Shown here: piece after piece, positions 61,502 to 64,000 of the stretch
Numbering within the stretch: the first letter of the stretch is position 1
Layout of the letters: each line of letters opens with the position of its first letter
Assembly: GCA_902547535.1 (NCBI GenBank)
Contig: CACCOB010000001.1
Span: forward strand, 372,001 to 436,000
Direction: 5' to 3'
DNA from: an uncultured Pelagibacteraceae bacterium
Lineage (GTDB): Bacteria; Pseudomonadota; Alphaproteobacteria; Pelagibacterales; Pelagibacteraceae
DNA length: 64,000 nt
Notes under the pieces: model-generated
Seen by the model: only the letters and a program-made list of their open reading frames with translations
Databases searched by the model: none
What the model was told of the DNA's origin: nothing
Position numbers and translations under genes: made by a program

Positions 61502-64000
61502 TTTAAGTCTTTATTCTAAATATGCATTTCGTGATTTAATCAGAAGTTATTCGAAAATTTTAAGTATAATAATTACATTATTAATTAGCCTATTTATACT
61601 TAGCACTATCTTAACCATCGAAGACAGTTTAGAGAATGAACTTAATGAAAATTCAAAAGTTCTTTTAGGAGGAGATTTAGAAATTGATTATAATAACAGA
61701 GAAGGAGATAGTAATTTAATAAAACAGATTGAAAATATTTCAACAGTATCTCAAGTAGTTGAATTTAGCACGATGATTTCAACTATTGAAAAAAAACCTA
61801 ATAAAACATCATTTACAAGAATAAAAGCTATAGATCAAAATTATCCTTTATATGGAGATGTAATTTTTGAACCAGTTGGGTCATTAAAAAAATTAAACGA
61901 AATCGATAATACTATTCTAGTAAATGAAAACATTTTTAAGAATTTGAATCTTAAAATTAATGATATTGTAAAAGTTCAAAATAAAAAATTTAAAGTTATT
62001 GGTGTTGTAAAAGTTCTTCCCGATATTGGTGGAGCATTCGTATTTGGTGATTTTGCATTAACAGGAAAAAAAACATTAGATAAATTAGAATTAAATACAT
62101 TAGGAAGTTTCTTGAATTATGAATACAAAATTAAATTTGATGATTATAAAAACAAAGATAAAAAAATAAATGAAATTAAAAAAATTTTTAAAAATAATGA
62201 TAAGGTAAAAATACAATATCCAGAAAATTCTGCAGGGGGCATAAAAAGAATTATTGATAATTTTTCACAATTTTTATCACTTGTTTCAATAAGTGCCATG
62301 TTAATTGCTGGAATAGGAATTGCCAATACTCTTCTCTCATTTATTAATCAAAAGAACTCATCAATTGCTGTTCAAAAAGCAATTGGAATAAATTCAGGAA
62401 ATATTAAAACTATTTATTATTTGCAGTTGCTTTTTAGTTTAATCTTTATTTCTTTAGTTGCTTATGGGTTAAGTTTTTTCTTGGTTCCAGTTGTAGATAA
62501 ATATATATCAGATGGGCTTGGATTAAATATTGAGGCATCATTTTCTTTAACAAATTTATTTATTGTTTTTGTGGTTGGATTGTTAGTTATAATAATTTTT
62601 TCAATCCCAACTGTTAATTCAATTGACCAAATTAAAGCCTCTAGTTTATTTAGAAATGTTTTTCAAAGTTTGCAGTTTAAATATTCAAAATTATCAATTA
62701 GCTTAAGTTTGTTACTTCTTACCATTTTAGTCAGCTTGTTTGCTTCCAGGTCTTCGATTCCTACTTATAGTTTGATATATTTTGCCTCATTCTTTATATG
62801 TCTAGCCGTCTTTTTTTATGTTTCCCGTTTTATAATATTATTGTTGAGAAAAAATCTACTTAATCTTGGTATTTCATCAAAAATAGCAATTAAAAATATT
62901 ACACAATCAAAAAGTATTACACCTATAACTGTGATGTCACTTGGACTAGGTATGACATTGTTACTAACACTTGCATTTGTAGGCTCTAATTTTAAAAGAG
63001 AAATAGCAAAATCAATTCCAGAAATTGCTCCTGACTATTTTTTTTTAGGGATCCAAAATAATCAAAAAAATTTGTTTAAAAAAATAATTATTGATTCTGA
63101 CAAAGAGGCAGTCATGGAAATTGTTCCTATGGTATCAGCAGGTCTTGTAAAAATAAATGGAATAGATCCAAATACATATATTTCAGATTCTAATGATAGT
63201 TATTGGGTAATCATGAATGATAGAAGAGTTTCATGGGTTAATACAATTCCAAAAGACAATCCTATTTTAGAAGGCAGTTGGTGGGATACTTCAAAACCAA
63301 ATAAGTTGCAAATATCACTGGATAGTAAAGTTGCAAAAGACTTTGGAGTAAATATAGGTGACAAATTTACACTTAGAATTTATGGAAGAGAAATTGAGGG
63401 AGAAGTAGTAAATTTTAGATTGGTTAACTATCAAGATTTAAGTATCAATTTTGCAATGTTACTCAATCCACAATTCGCAGAAAATATTCCACACGAATAT
63501 CTCTCTACAATAAAATTTAAAAATATTAAAAGTTTTAATGAAGTTAATTTCTTAGATAAATTTCCAAGTGTATCGATAATAAAAATTTCAGATTATTTGT
63601 CAAAAGTTACCGATGTTCTAAATAAAGTTTTTATAGCAGTCAGCATATTATCAGCTGTAACGGTTATTATTGGCTTAGTTGTAATCTCAAGCGCGATAAT
63701 TGTTCAAGGAAAAATTAAAATTTTTCAAAATCTGGTTTTTAAAATTTTAGGTTTTTCTAAGAAGGAAATTATAATGTCTTCAATTATTGAATTTATAATT
63801 TCTTTTTTATCTATAATATTTTTTTCAACTATTTTTGCAGTATTAGCATCAAAGTTTATCATAGAAAATATTTTTCAACTTAAATGGTTATTTGAAATAA
63901 ATATATTTTTCTATGTTACTATTGGAGTAGGTGTAGTAACACTAGCTCTAATTATAATTACAAACTTTAGGTATTTAAGTCCAAAAGTATATCCACTTGT
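61488..64000 (+). CDS. FtsX-like ABC permease (YbbP-like), truncated by the window edge
   Basis: Starts at GTG, overlapping the ATPase end by 14 bases, with at least 837 codons and no stop before 64000. The first helix (ILSIIITLLISLFIL) is followed by a periplasmic domain (EDSLENELNENSKVLLGGDLEIDY) and two FtsX blocks of membrane helices (near SLVSISAMLIAGIGIANTLLSF and again near residue 730). YbbP is of about this length and has the same two blocks. Together with the ATPase it forms an exporter of unknown substrate. Confidence 0.88.
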   Translation, partial: MKINDLSLYSKYAFRDLIRSYSKILSIIITLLISLFILSTILTIEDSLENELNENSKVLLGGDLEIDYNNREGDSNLIKQIENISTVSQVVEFSTMISTIEKKPNKTSFTRIKAIDQNYPLYGDVIFEPVGSLKKLNEIDNTILVNENIFKNLNLKINDIVKVQNKKFKVIGVVKVLPDIGGAFVFGDFALTGKKTLDKLELNTLGSFLNYEYKIKFDDYKNKDKKINEIKKIFKNNDKVKIQYPENSAGGIKRIIDNFSQFLSLVSISAMLIAGIGIANTLLSFINQKNSSIAVQKAIGINSGNIKTIYYLQLLFSLIFISLVAYGLSFFLVPVVDKYISDGLGLNIEASFSLTNLFIVFVVGLLVIIIFSIPTVNSIDQIKASSLFRNVFQSLQFKYSKLSISLSLLLLTILVSLFASRSSIPTYSLIYFASFFICLAVFFYVSRFIILLLRKNLLNLGISSKIAIKNITQSKSITPITVMSLGLGMTLLLTLAFVGSNFKREIAKSIPEIAPDYFFLGIQNNQKNLFKKIIIDSDKEAVMEIVPMVSAGLVKINGIDPNTYISDSNDSYWVIMNDRRVSWVNTIPKDNPILEGSWWDTSKPNKLQISLDSKVAKDFGVNIGDKFTLRIYGREIEGEVVNFRLVNYQDLSINFAMLLNPQFAENIPHEYLSTIKFKNIKSFNEVNFLDKFPSVSIIKISDYLSKVTDVLNKVFIAVSILSAVTVIIGLVVISSAIIVQGKIKIFQNLVFKILGFSKKEIIMSSIIEFIISFLSIIFFSTIFAVLASKFIIENIFQLKWLFEINIFFYVTIGVGVVTLALIIITNFRYLSPKVYPL

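Overview
The window is AT-rich, very compact and almost fully coding, with many 1-14 base gene overlaps, many solute importers and no mobile elements. Gene content (TRAP, glycine-betaine, peptide-type, sugar-type and taurine-type importers, phosphoenolpyruvate carboxylase, several small osmolyte or sulfonate genes) fits a marine alphaproteobacterium of the SAR11 (Pelagibacterales) type. That assignment is inferred from composition and gene families, not from a marker gene. No rRNA, tRNA or CRISPR array was seen.

Layout. 1-6680: a TRAP transporter and an acid-sugar catabolic operon (reductase, SDR, FAH-family hydrolase, enolase-superfamily dehydratase, SMP-30 lactonase). 6631-12735: ppc, ccdA, a gamma-butyrobetaine-hydroxylase-like dioxygenase, a HisN-like phosphatase and an amidotransferase. 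12807-18015: a five-domain oligopeptide-type ABC importer in four genes, followed by AhpD-like and DUF952 genes. 18770-22052: an SMR protein and a tight operon of eight small proteins (cupredoxin, NTF2-like, DUF1330, GYD and other ferredoxin-fold proteins) plus a 21-codon ORF. 22140-25345: cysK, cysE, a 36-residue metallothionein-like gene, an ETHE1-like persulfide dioxygenase and a 1-Cys peroxiredoxin, which make a cysteine, thiol and metal group. 26168-32316: a hydrolase, a glycine-betaine ABC importer, an MFS carrier and a pseudoazurin. 32311-41450: a divergent nine-gene cluster holding a complete sugar-type ABC importer with two double-SnoaL proteins, a bicupin, a MetE-like protein and a HAD protein lacking its nucleophile; its substrate cannot be read from the sequence. 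42391-60220: a sulfonate-type region with an HpsN-like dehydrogenase, a phosphotransacetylase, a BASS carrier, a double winged-helix regulator, an Ldh_2 dehydrogenase, tauABC, an omega-aminotransferase and alanine dehydrogenase. It is interrupted by a secreted three-gene group that includes a Met/Gly/Ala-rich protein with a collagen-like tail. 60217-64000: tesA divergent from an ybbA/ybbP-like ABC system, cut by the window edge.

Two regulatory patterns stand out. All five solute-binding-protein genes are followed by a strong stem-loop before the next transporter gene, which suggests a shared way to make binding protein in excess of the membrane parts. A 15-base motif, AACCC-(ATTTT or AAAAT)-RGACA, occurs twice upstream of the double winged-helix regulator and once between tauA and the aminotransferase gene, linking that regulator to taurine uptake.
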